This document shows, piece by piece, positions 6,628 to 7,955 of a stretch of 7,955 nt of DNA. Each line of letters begins with the position of its first letter. Position 1 is the stretch's first letter. Origin of the DNA: Candidatus Desantisbacteria bacterium CG1_02_38_46 (GTDB lineage Bacteria > Desantisbacteria > UBA1551 > UBA1559). The notes beneath the pieces are model-generated. The model made no database searches. It saw only the letters and a list, made by a program, of their open reading frames with translations, and was not told the origin of the DNA. Location: assembly GCA_001871015.1 (NCBI GenBank), contig MNUO01000095.1, positions 1-7,955 on the forward strand. Reading direction: 5' to 3'. Both the position numbers and the translations under genes were made by a program.

Positions 6628-6789
6628 TTATTTCTTTATCCTTATTAGTATCTCCCCGACCTTTCCCACACCACTGAGTGATTTCACCATTCCAAGAATA
6701 GTATTTATGATTATTTTTTTCACAAAAGGATTTATATCTACATCTTTTTTATTAACCTTAACTTCCACTGAAAATTTATTTTTTTTCAT
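6628..6789 (-). CDS. Small 53-aa protein of unknown function in the Mo cofactor operon
   Basis: This short gene fills what would otherwise be a 165-nt gap between mobB and mobA. It runs from an ATG at 6789 (14-nt overlap with the end of mobB) to TAA at 6628-6630. The product is basic, with Lys at about a quarter of positions. It alternates polar and hydrophobic residues at 6-12 (FSVEVKV), has an N-P-F-V motif at 20-23, then an amphipathic-looking segment KKIIINTILGMVKSLSGV (24-41) and a final strand-like EILIRIKK (46-53), suggesting a small beta-alpha-beta fold. There is no signal peptide and no Cys. No Shine-Dalgarno is apparent, so it is probably coupled to mobB, like its neighbours. I do not recognise a named family; the NPFVxxIIxNxIxGMVxSL pattern gives an impression of a conserved short protein rather than random sequence. 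Position suggests a role in Mo/W cofactor or formate dehydrogenase biology. Confidence 0.72.
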   Translation of the reverse strand: MKKNKFSVEVKVNKKDVDINPFVKKIIINTILGMVKSLSGVGKVGEILIRIKK

Positions 6790-7258
6790 ATTTTATAAAA
6801 ATGTCTACTTTATCCATTACTTCTTTTGCTGATTTTTTAATTTTTCCGTCCTTTGACATAATCATAATCGCAACGTCGGGATTCAACACCTCCAAAGCAT
6901 GGTTGCCCTCAAAAATTATTCCCTTGTAATTTCTCAACCTCTTAAATACCACCTCTATTGACTTTTTTAAGAATTCTGGTTTTGTCTTTACCCAAAGAAC
7001 CGCTTTTGCTCCTGCTTTCAACAATCTCTGCGTATCTTTTCCGTTTGAAGAAATTTCTTCTTTCTCTATTTCGTAATTCTTTTTCAAAGAACTGCACACA
7101 CCGTAGGACTTTTTTCCTCTGGGACATTTATGGGTTGCACCACCTATGCAGGTCGTAACCTTACATGCAGCCCAATTATCCAGTTTTCCAAGAAGCGTTT
7201 CTGCAAGAGCAGTCTTGCCTGCTCCGCTCATCGCTCCAGCGATACAGATGATTTTCAT
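6776..7258 (-). CDS. mobB: MobB-like P-loop NTPase
   Basis: This 160-aa P-loop protein is the probable partner of MobA in guanine dinucleotide formation. It has Walker A GAMSGAGKT at 8-16, a KDTQRLLKAGAKAVLWVKT segment typical of MobB-type proteins (KDT...AGA) in the middle, and IIFEGNHALEVLNPDVAIMI towards the C-terminus, resembling the MobB EG/pterin-contact region. Unlike standard MobB it carries four cysteines and a histidine between residues 32 and 55 (C32, C37, H43, C45, C55), which look like a possible metal site. I chose ATG 7258, directly before the P-loop strand and with TTGGATA just upstream. An in-frame GTG at 7288 lies inside the repeat element and would add 10 unlikely residues. 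It could also be a relative with a different maturation role; the mobA neighbourhood favours MobB. Confidence 0.78.
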   Translation of the reverse strand: MKIICIAGAMSGAGKTALAETLLGKLDNWAACKVTTCIGGATHKCPRGKKSYGVCSSLKKNYEIEKEEISSNGKDTQRLLKAGAKAVLWVKTKPEFLKKSIEVVFKRLRNYKGIIFEGNHALEVLNPDVAIMIMSKDGKIKKSAKEVMDKVDIFIKYEKK

Positions 7259-7278
7259 ATTATCCAACCACGAAAAAT

Positions 7279-7432
7279 ATTTTACCACGGAGACACTGAA
7301 AAAGTAACTCAGGACTTTAGTCCTGATATGTAACTCAGGGCTTTAGCCCTGATATGTAACTCAGGACTTTAGTCCTGATATCAAAACTAAAGTTTTGAGT
7401 TACACATTTTCTCCGTGTCTCTGTGGTTAAAT
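7279..7432. mobile_element. MITE-like palindromic element between fdhA and mobB
   Basis: A non-coding block of about 154 bp is bounded by imperfect inverted ends. The left end reads TTTACCACGGAGACACTGA (7281-7299); the right end, read on the minus strand from about 7431, gives TTTAACCACAGAGACACGGA. Both ends continue inward into GTAACTC. Inside are four copies of a 26-bp hairpin unit. No transposase is present, so if mobile it would depend on a source elsewhere. The ends resemble the CCACAGAGACAC-type repeats scattered through many environmental bacterial genomes; this is recollection, not a search. The right end overlaps the fdhA stop codon, and the left end stops about 20 bp before the mobB start. 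Confidence 0.7.
7304..7403. repeat. Four 26-bp hairpin units (three direct, one inverted)
   Basis: Units lie at 7304-7329, 7330-7355, 7356-7381 and (inverted) 7378-7403, the last sharing a few bases with its neighbour through a GATATC junction. Each holds a perfect 7-bp stem with a 2-nt loop: CAGGACT-TT-AGTCCTG (7310-7325), CAGGGCT-TT-AGCCCTG (7336-7351), CAGGACT-TT-AGTCCTG (7362-7377) and CAAAACT-AA-AGTTTTG (7382-7397). Every difference in a stem arm is matched in the other arm. Each unit has GTAACT before and GATAT after the hairpin. In the transcript these would be four stem-loops between fdhA and mobB; the last one is followed by a short U-run, so partial termination or RNA protection of fdhA mRNA is possible. 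Confidence 0.92.
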
Positions 7433-7954
7433 TTTTCTTATCTTTACGGCACAGACTTTGAACTCAGGAATTTTTGCCACAGGGTCAAGGGCATCATTTG
7501 TAAGAATATTTGCAGATGCCTCTTTAAAATGAAAGGCCATAAAAATAATGCCGGGTGCTGGCCTCTCAGACACTTCGGCTTTAACCCTAACATTGCCCCT
7601 GCGAGAAGAAACCTCTACAATATCTCCAGTTTTCAATTTCAATTTTTCTGCATCTTCCGAATTTATTTCCGCAATTCCTTCAGGTCTGATTTCATTCAAT
7701 CCTGTTGAGTGTCTGGTCATAGTGCCTGTATGGTAATGATAAAGTATTCTGCCGGTAGTCAGCACGAAAGGATAATCGGAATCAGGTGTTTCTGCCGGTC
7801 CATTATATTCAACCGGACTAAAAAGGCCCTTGCCGCGATTAAATTTATCCCTGTGTAAAATTGGTGTACCCGGATGGTTCATATCAGGACAGGGCCACTG
7901 CAACCCTTCTTCTTCAAGGCGGTTATGCCTTATTCCTCCATAAATCGGGGTTGT
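7427..7954 (-). CDS. fdhA: Formate dehydrogenase catalytic (alpha) subunit, C-terminal fragment
   Basis: The last 175 residues of a molybdopterin oxidoreductase are present; the N-terminal part, with the Fe-S cluster site and the active-site Cys or Sec, lies beyond the window edge. The sequence LEEEGLQWPCP, HPGTPILH, KGLFSPVEY, YPFVLTTGRILYHYHTGTMTRHS, SSRRGNVRVKA, GIIFMAFHFKEASANILTN and DPVAKIPEFKVCAVKI is characteristic of the C-terminal bis-MGD-binding domain of FdhA-type formate dehydrogenases. They oxidise formate to CO2 or run in reverse. The frame is open to the window edge, so no start is given. The TAA stop is contributed by the edge of the repeat element, so the last couple of residues (RKI) may have been changed by its insertion. 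It precedes cofactor genes that would supply its bis-MGD with Mo or W. Confidence 0.93.
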   Translation of the reverse strand, partial: TTPIYGGIRHNRLEEEGLQWPCPDMNHPGTPILHRDKFNRGKGLFSPVEYNGPAETPDSDYPFVLTTGRILYHYHTGTMTRHSTGLNEIRPEGIAEINSEDAEKLKLKTGDIVEVSSRRGNVRVKAEVSERPAPGIIFMAFHFKEASANILTNDALDPVAKIPEFKVCAVKIRKI

Positions 7955-7955
7955 C

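Noticed and set aside
7259-7288. A longer MobB starting at GTG 7288.
   Set aside because: The extra ten codons fall partly in the repeat element's terminal sequence, and the ATG at 7258 sits right before the P-loop strand.
7304-7403. A CRISPR array.
   Set aside because: The 26-bp units are adjacent with no unique spacers, and one is inverted; this is a palindromic repeat element.
7259-7426. A Moco or tungsten riboswitch or a clear promoter before mobB.
   Set aside because: The gap is taken up by the repeat element; there is no recognisable Moco-riboswitch core and no convincing -35/-10 pair. The A/T-rich stretch near 7272-7283 is not specific enough.
323-7736. Plus-strand ORFs of 60-170 codons scattered across the window, such as 579-1088 and 4520-5011.
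   Set aside because: Each lies opposite a well-supported minus-strand gene, shows no recognisable domain, and has composition expected of an antisense shadow.

Overview
This window is one densely packed, single-strand gene cluster, with every supported gene on the minus strand, that makes and uses the molybdenum/tungsten pterin cofactor. In transcription order (right to left) it reads: the C-terminal end of a formate dehydrogenase catalytic subunit (fdhA-like, cut by the window edge); a 150-bp palindromic repeat element; a MobB-like P-loop NTPase; a 53-codon gene that is easily missed; mobA; moaC; a MOSC-domain protein; mogA/moaB; the tungstate-type ABC importer tupA-tupB-tupC; moeA; moaA; and the N-terminal end of an ADP-forming acyl/acetyl-CoA synthetase.

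The genes fit one pathway. MoaA and MoaC make cyclic pyranopterin monophosphate from GTP. MogA/MoaB adenylates molybdopterin, and MoeA inserts the metal that TupABC imports. MobA (with MobB) adds GMP to give the guanine dinucleotide form. Formate dehydrogenases of the FdhA family use bis-MGD with Mo or W, so the cluster appears to supply its own first gene. The genes for molybdopterin synthase (moaD, moaE) and for MoaD activation are not in this window. Most junctions are 4-nt ATGA stop/start overlaps (mobA/moaC, MOSC/mogA, tupA/tupB, tupB/tupC), longer overlaps (mobB/small ORF, mogA/tupA, tupC/moeA, moeA/moaA) or gaps of under 20 nt. This indicates a translationally coupled polycistron from mobB to the acyl-CoA synthetase.

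The organism is probably an AT-rich anaerobic bacterium with formate and acetyl-CoA/acetate metabolism. The evidence is a FdhA close to the clostridial/deltaproteobacterial type, a Tup transporter and an ADP-forming acyl-CoA synthetase. The short palindromic repeats with CCACGGAGACAC-type ends resemble repeats common in uncultured anaerobic lineages. The sequence alone does not support a phylum.

The least ordinary parts are: (i) the array of four hairpin units between fdhA and mobB, whose stems differ only by compensated base pairs; (ii) an in-frame minisatellite that inserts about 45 residues, including five RVPT(F/V)G units, into MobA; (iii) the conserved-looking 53-aa gene between mobB and mobA; (iv) a TupC ATPase whose H-loop histidine is a tyrosine; (v) a TupA with almost no room for a signal peptide; and (vi) a 62-nt coding overlap between tupC and moeA. 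No tRNA, rRNA, CRISPR array, transposase or clear riboswitch was seen.
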